From Bacteroidales bacterium (lineage in GTDB: Bacteria > Bacteroidota > Bacteroidia > Bacteroidales > PUMT01), in contig SLPB01000027.1 of assembly GCA_007132225.1 (NCBI GenBank), forward strand, positions 1 through 59,272: 59,272 nt of DNA. Reading direction: 5' to 3'. The position numbers were made by a program, and so were the translations under genes. The notes beneath the pieces are model-generated. The model did not search any database. It had not been told where the DNA came from and saw only the letters and a program-made list of their open reading frames with translations. Of the stretch, positions 1 to 9,640 are shown piece by piece. Numbering within the stretch: position 1 is the first letter of the stretch; every line of letters begins with the position of its first letter.

Positions 1-1154
1 CCGAAACCGGGATAGCGGAAAAGATCCATCCGGTGGTTCTGACGATGCCCGGGCTGCCAGGAGGTTGCATCAGACCCAGGGCCGTATCCCCAGGCCCAAA
101 GCCAGTCACGGGGTTGTTCGTTTAGATAATTGAATATAGCCTTATCATCCTCATTGTCAAATTTCTGGTTGGTAAAATAGATTTTTGTTTCTGGGTGGTA
201 ACTGTGGATGATTTTGGCCATCTCCTCTACCGTGTTAATGAAAGCAAGTCCGTAGGGCTTGCATTTATCACATTCACATCCTCCCCCGTCTCCTCCGTGA
301 AATTTTATAAAATCAAATGAAGGTGACTCTTTAAAATAATCTTCACATTTTTTTAACATGTATTGTTTTGCTTCAGGAACCGAAAGGCATACATAACCCA
401 GTCGACCGATAGATTCAGCGGCTTCCCAGTCTTCAGGCAGGCCCGGTCCGCCTGTGTTGGCACCGAAGCCGCCCTGTGTCATCAACCCGTAAGATTTAAT
501 GAACTCGAACATCGGCCCTGGCCGGCAGGTAATAGTGTTTGCTCCGGCGAGGGCATAGTCGAGGATCACCCGCCTGGTTTCTTCCTCTGTCCAGTCACGA
601 ACCTGAGCTACCCTCTTTGCTACATGGCTTTGTCCATATTGTGTACCCCTGATTTCAAATGCCGGAGCAGTTCTTACATACAGATCCTCTGGAATTGTAA
701 ATCCGTTGCCCTCAAAATTTATCTGACGCAACAATTCTCCTACTGCATACAGGCATCCACGTTCATCAACTCCTGCCGCAAGGATCCATTGTTTGCCGTT
801 TACTTTCAGTGACTTAAGTAAAAAACCTTCTTTACCCGGATCAAGCCAGGTTAAAGGGTCAATACGGTTATCATCAAACTGACTGGCAATTACAGAATTG
901 TTTTCAGGTATACCCAGTAGGATAAGCAATTCATCATCACCACTCTTCCTTTTTGGTTCTTTATCCAGGGAAACTTTAATACCCGGCATTTCCTCAAGAC
1001 GTGCTGCCAGCAGTTTAGCAACTCTTTTTTCTATTTCGGTGGCTTTTGGTTCAATTAGTATAACTACTCTATGGTATTTTTCAGCATTTAAATCTTTTAC
1101 TGAAAAAGTCGCGACAAATATCAAAAAGATGCTTATTTTGAATAACTTAGTCAT
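1..1154 (-). CDS. Secreted glycoside-hydrolase-like protein (3' end beyond window)
   Basis: An open frame runs on the minus strand from an ATG at 1154 to the window edge without a stop (384 codons visible), so the C-terminus is missing. Residues 1-24 form a typical signal peptide. The next part, with a segment reading LAAGVDERGCLYAVGELL, resembles the non-catalytic N-terminal alpha/beta domain found before GH20 and GH67 barrels. A barrel-like part follows, with HGGDGGG at residue 286 onward followed at once by CECDKC, a cysteine cluster also met in alpha-glucuronidase-like and DUF4838-like proteins. Inference: a periplasmic or surface enzyme acting on a glycan. The substrate cannot be read from the sequence. 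It lies 79 bp downstream of kdsB on the same strand. Confidence 0.75.
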   Translation of the reverse strand, partial: MTKLFKISIFLIFVATFSVKDLNAEKYHRVVILIEPKATEIEKRVAKLLAARLEEMPGIKVSLDKEPKRKSGDDELLILLGIPENNSVIASQFDDNRIDPLTWLDPGKEGFLLKSLKVNGKQWILAAGVDERGCLYAVGELLRQINFEGNGFTIPEDLYVRTAPAFEIRGTQYGQSHVAKRVAQVRDWTEEETRRVILDYALAGANTITCRPGPMFEFIKSYGLMTQGGFGANTGGPGLPEDWEAAESIGRLGYVCLSVPEAKQYMLKKCEDYFKESPSFDFIKFHGGDGGGCECDKCKPYGLAFINTVEEMAKIIHSYHPETKIYFTNQKFDNEDDKAIFNYLNEQPRDWLWAWGYGPGSDATSWQPGHRQNHRMDLFRYPGF

Positions 1155-1233
1155 TTTGTGTGTTTTATTAATGAGCAAAATAACAGATTTATTTTAATTT
1201 GAAAAAGAATATATCCGGGTGTTGTTTTTATTG

Positions 1234-1968
1234 CTACTTCATTTTCTCTATATCTTCAGGAATATCGATGCCTATGGTATCGAGAGTGGTCTCCTTTATT
1301 TTTATTGAGTATCCGTTTTCAATCCATCGGTTTTGCTCAAGGGATTCTGCCAGTTCAAGAGGAGTTGGCTCAAGCCTGGTTATTTTGTGTAAAATGTCGG
1401 GCCGGTATGCATACATCCCTATATGCCTGTAGAAATCGTGGGATTGTATCCAGTCTTTTTCTTCCTTGCCTCTTACAAAAGGCAGGGGTGAACGGCTGAA
1501 GTATATGGCATAACCATATTTATTGAAAATAGCTTTAGGAAAGTTAGGGTTAAATATATCATCTGCTGAATCAATCTTTTTTACCAGTGTAGCTATATCG
1601 ACTTTACCTTCATTAAAACAATCAGCCAGAAGTCTTATCTGCTCAGGTTGAATGAATGGCTCATCTCCCTGAATATTAATAATGATATCATACTTTTTAC
1701 CAGTGTTGGAAGAAAAAATATCTGCAGCCTCACCACAGCGCTCAGTACCGCTTTGATGACCCGATGAGGTCATAACCGCCATTCCTCCAAAATCATCAAC
1801 AGCCTTTTTTATCCTTTCATCATCTGTGGCTACCACAACATTTTCCAGGGCTTTCTTCACCTGCTCCCAGGTTCTTTGAATCATGGGCTTACCTTTTATT
1901 TCAACCAGTGGCTTCCCCGGGAAACGGGATGATTGATACCGGGCAGGTATTATTCCTAAGCATTCCAT
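1234..1968 (-). CDS. kdsB: 3-deoxy-manno-octulosonate cytidylyltransferase (CMP-Kdo synthetase)
   Basis: Cytoplasmic enzyme that activates Kdo with CTP to give CMP-Kdo for the inner core of lipopolysaccharide. The 244-residue length is typical of the family. The N-terminus IIPARYQSSRFPGKPL is the nucleotide-binding signature, and IQGDEPFI near residue 100 is the conserved metal and sugar binding loop. The start at 1968 is the first ATG before this signature. The gene is transcribed away from the sigma-54 activator at 2167, and 79 bp separate its stop from the glycoside-hydrolase-like gene downstream. With lptE and lptC also in the window, it supports a Gram-negative envelope with Kdo-containing LPS. 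Confidence 0.95.
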   Translation of the reverse strand: MECLGIIPARYQSSRFPGKPLVEIKGKPMIQRTWEQVKKALENVVVATDDERIKKAVDDFGGMAVMTSSGHQSGTERCGEAADIFSSNTGKKYDIIINIQGDEPFIQPEQIRLLADCFNEGKVDIATLVKKIDSADDIFNPNFPKAIFNKYGYAIYFSRSPLPFVRGKEEKDWIQSHDFYRHIGMYAYRPDILHKITRLEPTPLELAESLEQNRWIENGYSIKIKETTLDTIGIDIPEDIEKMK

Positions 1969-2077
1969 ACTATAAAAGATTAACTGCCAGTCACTTTTTC
2001 AGGACTTTACCTTAAAGGAAAGATCCGCTGTAGGCAAAATTTTAATTGGGCAAATTAGTAAAAAAGTATTAAAGTTG

Positions 2078-2085
2078 TAAATTTG
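2078..2085 (+). promoter_or_regulatory. Candidate Bacteroidota -7 promoter element
   Basis: TAAATTTG matches the Bacteroidota -7 consensus TAnnTTTG. A TTAG at 2055-2058 lies 19 bases upstream and only partly matches the -33 TTTG. It would give a leader of about 75 bases for the sigma-54 activator gene at 2167. Confidence 0.4.
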
Positions 2086-2166
2086 TCATGCATAATTGAT
2101 AATTAACCCGATCGATTGCGGGAATTATGCTATTTTGACATGTGAGTTACTGAAGAGTTATTAAAG

Positions 2167-3387
2167 ATGGATATTCAGAATATTAAGCAAAGATTTTCGA
2201 TAATCGGAAATTCAATAGTTTTAAACAGGGCTATAGAAGTAGCTTACAGGGTCGCTCCTACTGATCTTTCAGTTTTAATAACAGGTGAAAGCGGAGTGGG
2301 CAAGGAATCTTTTCCACAATTAATACATCAGTTCAGTGCAAGGAAACATGGGCCTTACATTGCTGTAAATTGTGGTGCTATACCCGAAGGTACGATTGAT
2401 TCGGAACTGTTCGGCCACCAGAAAGGGGCTTTTACAGGGGCTCATGAAAGCCGTAACGGATATTTTGAGGTTGCAAACAATGGTACTATTTTTCTTGATG
2501 AAGTATCCGAGCTGCCTCTTTCCACCCAGGTGAGGTTGCTGAGAGTACTCGAAACAGGTGAGTTTATAAAGGTAGGAACCTCTAAAGTGCTGAGAACAGA
2601 TGTCAGAATAATAGCGGCCACCAATGTTGATATTATTCATTTGCTGGGGCAGGGGAAATTCCGGGAAGATCTTTATTACCGGCTTAATACAGTGCCGGTT
2701 TTTGTTCCGCCCCTGAGGGAAAGGAAAGAAGATATCCTGTTATTATTCCGTAAGTTTTCGATGGATTTTGCAGAAAGATATCGAATGCCTGAAATAATTC
2801 TTGATGAAGAGGCCAAAAAGATTTTGGTCCAGTATGATTGGCCCGGAAATATCAGGCAGCTAAAAAACCTTACAGAGCAAATATCAATAATTGAAAAAAC
2901 CCGGGAGATAAATTCCGAAACTCTGCGTAAATACCTGCCCGATTATCTTGATAAAAAGCTGCCTGCGCTGATTAATTCACATGGAGATAAATCCTTCGCC
3001 TCAGAACGGGAGATTCTTTATAAAATCCTTTTTGATATGAAAAATGACATGAATGATTTGAAAAAACTCGTTCATGAAATAATTGAAAACAGTCCGCATG
3101 ATATAAATATTGAAGACAGACGGCTGATGGATAAGTTATATGAAGACACTGATTATCAATTTAATTCCGGGGCTTCCAATCTTCCTGATTTAATAAGGCC
3201 TGATTCACCGCATATTGAAGATACTGAGGAAATAATTGAAGAGTCTCTTTCGTTACAGGATAAGGAAGTCGAGCTAATTAAAAAAGCACTTGAAAAATAT
3301 GGTGGCAAAAGAAAGATGGCCGCCTACGAGTTGGGGATTTCTGAGCGTACATTGTACCGTAAGATAAAACAATATGATATCGAATAA
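2167..3387 (+). CDS. Sigma-54-dependent transcriptional activator (AAA+ and Fis-type HTH, no receiver domain)
   Basis: Bacterial enhancer-binding protein that remodels RNA polymerase bound to sigma-54. The AAA+ domain starts almost at the N-terminus: Walker A GESGVGKE at residues 40-47, the sigma-54 contact loop GAFTGA at 87-92, Walker B IFLDE ending at 112, and the arginine-rich second region of homology around LRERKEDI. A polar, acidic linker of about 100 residues follows, then a Fis-type helix-turn-helix at about 372-404. There is no receiver, GAF or PAS input domain, so activity must be controlled by level, by a partner or through the linker. The stop is only 3 bases before the lptE start, so the two are very probably co-transcribed. 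The targets cannot be read here. Confidence 0.92.
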   Translation: MDIQNIKQRFSIIGNSIVLNRAIEVAYRVAPTDLSVLITGESGVGKESFPQLIHQFSARKHGPYIAVNCGAIPEGTIDSELFGHQKGAFTGAHESRNGYFEVANNGTIFLDEVSELPLSTQVRLLRVLETGEFIKVGTSKVLRTDVRIIAATNVDIIHLLGQGKFREDLYYRLNTVPVFVPPLRERKEDILLLFRKFSMDFAERYRMPEIILDEEAKKILVQYDWPGNIRQLKNLTEQISIIEKTREINSETLRKYLPDYLDKKLPALINSHGDKSFASEREILYKILFDMKNDMNDLKKLVHEIIENSPHDINIEDRRLMDKLYEDTDYQFNSGASNLPDLIRPDSPHIEDTEEIIEESLSLQDKEVELIKKALEKYGGKRKMAAYELGISERTLYRKIKQYDIE

Positions 3388-3390
3388 ATT

Positions 3391-3897
3391 ATGAGAACCG
3401 GAATAATATATTTATTATTGATTTTTGTACTTGCTTTCAAAGGGTGCACTGTCAACTATTCATTTACCGGAGCATCTCTGCCACCACAATTGGAAACAGT
3501 ATCAGTGCAGTATTTTGACAACAGGGCTCCCATTGTTTACCCAGCTCTTAGTCAGGATATAACTGAAGAATTAAAGGACATGCTGCAGTCCAGGACCCGG
3601 CTGAAACTCATAAATGATATTGGTGATGCTGATTTTGAAGGAGTAATTGAGCAATACCGGACACAACCTGTTTCCGTACAGGCAGATGAGCGGGCCAGCC
3701 TGGAGCGACTTACAATCTCAGTAAGGGTTTCCTATACCAATATTGCCGATCCTGAGCTGGACTTTGAAGCAACTTTTTCCAGGCATGAGGACTACGATGC
3801 CAGAATGGGACTGGAGGCCGTTGAAAGCGAACTGGTAAGCAAGATCGTCAGCCAGTTGACAGAAGATATTTTTAACCGGGCCTTTGTTAACTGGTAA
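3391..3897 (+). CDS. lptE: LPS-assembly lipoprotein LptE
   Basis: Outer-membrane lipoprotein predicted to plug and assist the LptD barrel that delivers LPS to the cell surface. Residues 1-18 are a hydrophobic lipoprotein signal ending AFKG before the lipidated Cys19. The rest (168 residues in all) has the alternating pattern of the small alpha/beta LptE fold of Bacteroidota, with VQYFDNRAPIVYPALSQDITEELKDML as the recognisable core (quoted in pieces: VQYFDNRAPI, then ALSQDITEEL). It follows the sigma-54 activator by 3 bases, an arrangement commonly seen in Bacteroidales. Identification rests on position, lipobox and length. Confidence 0.85.
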   Translation: MRTGIIYLLLIFVLAFKGCTVNYSFTGASLPPQLETVSVQYFDNRAPIVYPALSQDITEELKDMLQSRTRLKLINDIGDADFEGVIEQYRTQPVSVQADERASLERLTISVRVSYTNIADPELDFEATFSRHEDYDARMGLEAVESELVSKIVSQLTEDIFNRAFVNW

Positions 3898-4026
3898 GGC
3901 AGAGGGGTGGAATACAGAGGTTTAAAAAACTACTTTCAGGCATGATCACATCAATGTTATTTTATCTGGCAAATTATATATGCGAATCATTCACGGGTGA
4001 ATTAATTAAAATATAACCGAAGAGTA

Positions 4027-5280
4027 ATGAACAGGGACAAATTCATAGATTATCTTGACAGGCCTGAAAAAATGGATGCTGATAATCTTGAACAAATACG
4101 GGAAGTTTTACAGGAATACCCTTATTTTCAGACTGCTCATATTTTACTTTTAAAAACTCTTGACAACCTCAAGGATATGAGGTTTAGCGGCCAGTTAAAA
4201 GTGTCCGCTGCTCATATTGGAAACAGGAATATTCTTTTTAATTTACTTCATAAACATCAGGTTATAGTTAAACCACAACCCGAAGAAGAAGGGGGGAGCA
4301 ATGACTCTGAAGTAATTTCTGCCGGGGAAGCTGAACCTGAAATAACTTCTTCAAGGGAAGCTGAACCTGAAGTAATTTCTGCCGGGGAAGCTGAACCTGA
4401 GTTAAATTCCTCTGAAGAAGATAAGCCTGAAACCTCGGTAAAAGCAACTGTTGAGGAAGTTCCGGTTCCTGATGATGATAAGGAGATTATCCAGGAAGAA
4501 AGTCTTGCAGATAAGATTCTCAGGGAAGTGGAACAGTTAAGAAAGTCAAAAGAAAGTCAAAAGAATGAACCCCCTGTTGAGAAGAAAAAGGAAGTTCTGG
4601 CAGACAGTGAAAAACAACCAGGGGGTGTTCCTGATCCCGGGACTGAAAAAACGGTTTCACCGGAAGAAACCGCCCGGGATGTTCTGCTTATTGATGAGAA
4701 GGCCGAAATTGACAGTACCCCTGAAGTTGAAAACACCCCTGAAATTGATTCCTCTGTTAAGAACAGGGAAGATGACAAAAGGGTTAAATCAGATAATGAT
4801 CTTCTTGAACTGGACAAATCAGATCAGGTGCCGGATAATCTGAAGGATCAGCCTGATAAGCTTCCAGGCGAAACCGAAGGAAAAAAAAAAATAAACCAGA
4901 CCGGATCTCATGATAATGAAGTACATTCATTTTCCGAGTGGCTTGATTTGTTTCAGGAAACTCCTTTCCAGCATGAGGAAGAACAGCGGGAAGAGACCGG
5001 TAATCCCAGAGATGACCTGATTGACAGATTCCTTAAGGAGAAGCCGCGCATTGAGCCACGCTCGCCCCTTGATAGTACTGATCATCCCGTTGACATGTCT
5101 GCTAACAGCACAAAGGATAATGAAGAGTTTTTTACAGAAACACTTGCAAAAATTTACATTCAGCAAAAACATTATAAAAAGGCAATTTACGCTTATGAAA
5201 AATTATGTTTGAAATATCCTGAAAAATATAGTTACTTTGCAGACCAAATTGATGAGATCAAACGTTTTATTAACCATTAA
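4027..5280 (+). CDS. Acidic low-complexity protein with C-terminal TPR-like helices
   Basis: Function unknown. The 417-residue product begins with a helical N-terminal domain (about 1-85; NREKFIDYL-like start, then REVLQEYPYFQTAHILLLKTL). A long region (about 90-330) follows, very rich in Glu, Asp, Pro and Ser, containing four copies of a 10-residue unit EVISAGEAEP or variants. It ends with one or two TPR-like helices (LAKIYIQQKHYKKAIYAYEKL). No signal peptide is evident, so a cytoplasmic protein with a disordered middle is likely. An 11-base A run at 4881-4891 lies in the coding sequence. It sits between lptE and secG in the same direction, 16 bp before secG, a position where Bacteroidales genomes usually have a TPR protein. 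Confidence 0.8.
   Translation: MNRDKFIDYLDRPEKMDADNLEQIREVLQEYPYFQTAHILLLKTLDNLKDMRFSGQLKVSAAHIGNRNILFNLLHKHQVIVKPQPEEEGGSNDSEVISAGEAEPEITSSREAEPEVISAGEAEPELNSSEEDKPETSVKATVEEVPVPDDDKEIIQEESLADKILREVEQLRKSKESQKNEPPVEKKKEVLADSEKQPGGVPDPGTEKTVSPEETARDVLLIDEKAEIDSTPEVENTPEIDSSVKNREDDKRVKSDNDLLELDKSDQVPDNLKDQPDKLPGETEGKKKINQTGSHDNEVHSFSEWLDLFQETPFQHEEEQREETGNPRDDLIDRFLKEKPRIEPRSPLDSTDHPVDMSANSTKDNEEFFTETLAKIYIQQKHYKKAIYAYEKLCLKYPEKYSYFADQIDEIKRFINH
4309..4428 (+). repeat. Four tandem 30-bp repeats inside a coding region
   Basis: Units begin at 4309, 4339, 4369 and 4399. Units 1 and 3 are identical over 30 bases, unit 2 differs in its first half, and unit 4 is degenerate. Because 30 is a multiple of three, copy-number change would keep the reading frame and alter only the length of the acidic linker. 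Confidence 0.85.
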
Positions 5281-5296
5281 TAACAAATAAAAAAAT

Positions 5297-5677
5297 ATGT
5301 TTACTCTTATTTCTGTACTGATATTTATTGTGGCAATTCTGCTGGTATTAATAGTGCTGGTTCAAAACTCCAAGGGGGGCGGACTTGCAGCCAATTTTTC
5401 TGCTTCCAATCAGGTTATGGGCGTAAGGAAAACTGCTGATTTTCTTGAAAAAGCAACGTGGACTCTCGCAGCAAGCCTTGTGTTTCTCAGTATTCTGGCT
5501 TCAGCAACCATTCCAAGGGGAACCGTTGAAGAACAGCGATCTCTTATTGAAGGACAGATTGAACAAACAATCGATCCAACAGTTCAACCTTCCTTTCCAA
5601 CAGCTGTTCCTGATTTGGCCCCTGATGCAGAGGCTCCGCCTCTTCCTCTGGATGAAGATGATGAAGAACAGAATTAA
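5297..5677 (+). CDS. secG: Protein translocase subunit SecG
   Basis: Inner-membrane subunit of the SecYEG translocon. The first membrane helix (about 1-22) ends in LIVLVQNSKGGGL, the hallmark SecG motif, and a second helix spans about 52-72. The loop between them carries a GVRKTADFLEKATW segment, as in Bacteroidota SecG. The tail after residue 75 is long, acidic and proline-rich, making the protein (126 residues) longer than the E. coli form, which is usual in this phylum. It follows the TPR protein by 16 bp and is followed by a strong terminator. Confidence 0.93.
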   Translation: MFTLISVLIFIVAILLVLIVLVQNSKGGGLAANFSASNQVMGVRKTADFLEKATWTLAASLVFLSILASATIPRGTVEEQRSLIEGQIEQTIDPTVQPSFPTAVPDLAPDAEAPPLPLDEDDEEQN

Positions 5678-5731
5678 AATACCGGGGTTTTTTCCAGGTT
5701 TCTTACTCCATATTTTAGATAAAAACAGGAG

Positions 5732-5768
5732 TGTCAGTATGTCATTACATACTGACATTTTTTTTTTT
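5732..5768 (+). terminator. Rho-independent terminator after secG
   Basis: A perfect 10-bp stem (TGTCAGTATG pairing with CATACTGACA), a 6-base loop and 11 Ts. It ends the lptE-TPR-secG transcription unit ahead of groESL. Confidence 0.92.
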
Positions 5769-5789
5769 ACTGACACACCCGTTGTCAGT
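5769..5789. repeat. Second inverted repeat reusing the terminator stem sequence
   Basis: ACTGACA and TGTCAGT arms with a 7-base spacer lie immediately after the T run of the secG terminator. The arms repeat the terminator's own stem sequence, so the two hairpins can also pair with each other. Confidence 0.6.
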
Positions 5790-5924
5790 CAGGTAAGCTG
5801 CTAAAAATTAGCATATTGGAGGCTTATCCATGTATTGTTCCCATAATTGAACCGGAAAAAGCTGTCAAATTTATCCTAATGCTAACCTGAATTGTGCCTT
5901 TTCACCCTTTGGCACAGAATATGA

Positions 5925-5954
5925 TCTGAGCGTATCAAAATTTAAATAAATTTG
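5925..5954 (+). promoter_or_regulatory. Candidate groES promoter
   Basis: A TCTG at 5925-5928 (one mismatch to the -33 TTTG), 18 bases, then TAAATTTG at 5947-5954, matching TAnnTTTG. The predicted leader before the groES ATG at 5978 is about 15 bases. Confidence 0.5.
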
Positions 5955-5977
5955 TTTAACCATTAAAACTTGAAAAA

Positions 5978-6259
5978 ATGGCTGATATTAAGCTAACACC
6001 TTTAAAAGACAGAGTACTTGTCGAGCCTCATGAAGCTGAAGTGAAAACATCCAGCGGTATCATAATCCCTGAATCTGCACAGGAAAAACCTCAGAAAGGT
6101 ACTGTAGTGGCAGTGGGAGAGGGAAAAAAAGATGAACCCATAACCGTAAAAGTCGGAGATGTTGTTTTATACGGAAAGTATGCCGGAACAGAGATCAGAT
6201 TTGAAGATAAGGATTACCTGATCATGCGGGAAGATGATATTTTACTGATCGAAAAGTAA
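5978..6259 (+). CDS. groES: Co-chaperonin GroES
   Basis: The 10-kDa heptameric lid of the GroEL folding chamber in the cytoplasm. The 93 residues cover the whole family: the N-terminal [10 protein letters not shown], the mobile loop around [17 protein letters not shown] that docks on Gro[11 protein letters not shown], and the C-terminal DILLIEK. The gene is 41 bp upstream of groEL and shares its transcript. No CIRCE repeat was seen, so heat control, if present, uses something else. Confidence 0.98.
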   Translation: MADIKLTPLKDRVLVEPHEAEVKTSSGIIIPESAQEKPQKGTVVAVGEGKKDEPITVKVGDVVLYGKYAGTEIRFEDKDYLIMREDDILLIEK

Positions 6260-6288
6260 TTATTAATAAATCGTTAAACCAAAATTAA

Positions 6289-7941
<1,653 letters not shown>

Positions 7942-7957
7942 GACTGTTCTGCTCCTC

Positions 7958-7992
7958 AAAAAAACCCTTCCCTTTGCGGGAAGGGTTTTTTT
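7958..7992 (+). terminator. Rho-independent terminator after groEL
   Basis: A run of As and ACCCTTCCC pairs with GGGAAGGGT and a run of seven Ts, loop TTTGC. The A-rich 5' side means it may act in both directions. It lies 17 bases after the groEL stop. Confidence 0.93.
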
Positions 7993-8024
7993 GTACCTGT
8001 TATTGACAGTATTTTTGTAAGTGA

Positions 8025-8056
8025 TTTATAATTCCGGTTAAATTCAATTAACTTTG
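8025..8056 (+). promoter_or_regulatory. Candidate promoter of the leucyl aminopeptidase gene
   Basis: TTTA at 8025-8028, 20 bases, then TAACTTTG at 8049-8056, an exact match to TAnnTTTG. The leader to the ATG at 8128 would be about 65 bases. Confidence 0.5.
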
Positions 8057-8127
8057 GGGTAACTGGATTCAATAATTAAATTAAAATGTAATAACCATCT
8101 GCCGGTGCAGATATAAAAATATAACAG

Positions 8128-9573
8128 ATGCAGACCCGCCTCATAAAAAAAGATGAAATTTCTAATCAATTATCTGCTTTCTATATTGCCCGCAAAGGAA
8201 CTGACTTCACTACCTGTTCTTTTTCGGAAGAGGAACTTGAGTATGTAAGGAAAAAAATCGGCAAAGGAGATGACCTTATAACGGTGCATAAATTAGACAA
8301 GTTTACCTGTTTAGTAATTATTGATGAAGATAAAACATTCTTCAGCCAGCTTGAATCACTTAGAAAACACTCTTCCAAAGTTTTGTCAATTGTAAAAGAA
8401 AATGATTATGCGGAAATTATGGCGGGAGATCTTATCAATGAACCTGAATTTATCCTTGCTTTTATTGAAGGACTGGTGATGAGTAATTACTGTTTTGACA
8501 AACATCTCAGTAAACCAGCTGAAAAAGCAAATTTCCCTGCAACTATATCCATTTTTTGCCCCTACCTTCAGGAAGATGATGTAAAGCATCTACAAGCATC
8601 ATGTGAAGCGGTTTACCTGGCACGGGATCTCGTGAATGAGCCGTTGTCTCACCTGAATGCTGTCGGACTTGCTGATATTATTAAGGAGCTCGGCAGCAAA
8701 AAGGGATTTGCAGTTGAAGTGATGAACAAGCAAAAAATAGAAAGTCTTCGCATGGGAGGGCTACTGGCAGTTAATAAAGGAAGTATTGACCCTCCCACCT
8801 TTTCCATCATGGAATGGAAGCCGGAAAACTGTATAAATGAAAAACCTTTTGTTTTGGTAGGCAAGGGCGTTGTATTCGATACCGGTGGTTTAAGCCTGAA
8901 GCCCACAGCCAACAGCATGGATTATATGAAATGCGATATGGCCGGGGCAGCTGCCGTGATTGCTGCCATAGATGCCGTGGCAACCTGTAATCTCCCCCTC
9001 CATGTCATTGGACTGATACCCGCAACTGATAACAGGCCGGATGGCAATGCAATCGTCCCCGGCGATATAATTACCATGTTTGACGGAACAACTGTGGAGG
9101 TTATGAATACAGATGCTGAAGGCAGATTGATTCTGGCCGATGCACTGAGCTTTGCCAAACAGTATGATCCTGCCCTGGTAATAGATATGGCAACTCTCAC
9201 AGGTTCTGCTGCTGCTGCAATAGGCACGCAGGGAATGGTGGCAATGCATAACTCGGCAGACAAATGGCTTACTGCACTTGAAGAGAGCGGGTTTTATACT
9301 CATGAACGTATTGTATTGTTTCCTTTGTGGGAAGAATACCGGGAGATGCTGAAATCGGATGTTGCAGATATAAAGAATATTGGAGGGAAAGAAGCGGGAA
9401 CCATAACAGCAGGAAAATTTCTTGAACATTTCACTTCATTCCCCTGGATCCATCTTGATATTGCCGGACCCGCTTTCCTCCATACAGCAGATTCATACCG
9501 TACAAAGGGCGGTAGTGGTGTTGGAGTCAGACTTTTATTTGATTTTTTCCTTAAGTATGCACAAAAAGGGTGA
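8128..9573 (+). CDS. pepA: Leucyl aminopeptidase, M17 family
   Basis: Cytosolic two-metal exopeptidase that removes N-terminal residues from peptides. The 481 residues comprise a variable N-terminal domain (about 1-165) and the conserved catalytic domain. VGKGVVFDTGGLSLKP carries the active-site lysine and metal ligands, and the M17 signature NTDAEGRL is at residues 327-334. The C-terminal part ends with the usual TKGGSGVGVRLL. The gene stands behind the groEL terminator with its own candidate promoter, and pdxA follows 67 bp later in the same direction. Confidence 0.95.
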   Translation: MQTRLIKKDEISNQLSAFYIARKGTDFTTCSFSEEELEYVRKKIGKGDDLITVHKLDKFTCLVIIDEDKTFFSQLESLRKHSSKVLSIVKENDYAEIMAGDLINEPEFILAFIEGLVMSNYCFDKHLSKPAEKANFPATISIFCPYLQEDDVKHLQASCEAVYLARDLVNEPLSHLNAVGLADIIKELGSKKGFAVEVMNKQKIESLRMGGLLAVNKGSIDPPTFSIMEWKPENCINEKPFVLVGKGVVFDTGGLSLKPTANSMDYMKCDMAGAAAVIAAIDAVATCNLPLHVIGLIPATDNRPDGNAIVPGDIITMFDGTTVEVMNTDAEGRLILADALSFAKQYDPALVIDMATLTGSAAAAIGTQGMVAMHNSADKWLTALEESGFYTHERIVLFPLWEEYREMLKSDVADIKNIGGKEAGTITAGKFLEHFTSFPWIHLDIAGPAFLHTADSYRTKGGSGVGVRLLFDFFLKYAQKG

Positions 9574-9640
9574 GAATTGATTAAGATATACGGAACAGCT
9601 AAAAAGTAATTTAGTTAATTATTGCATTAATTTTTTTGTT

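Larger units (their letters stand above)
5678..5977. other. Intergenic region between secG and groES
   Basis: This 300-bp stretch holds a strong intrinsic terminator (5732-5768), a second inverted repeat directly behind it (5769-5789), and a -7 promoter element for groES (5947-5954). No CIRCE-type operator was seen. The remaining bases show no gene. Confidence 0.7.

Noticed and set aside
363-1197. Plus-strand ORFs at 363-812 and 898-1197
   Set aside because: They lie opposite a minus-strand frame that is open to the window edge, with signal peptide and enzyme motifs. The plus-strand products show no domain or signal and are antisense shadows.
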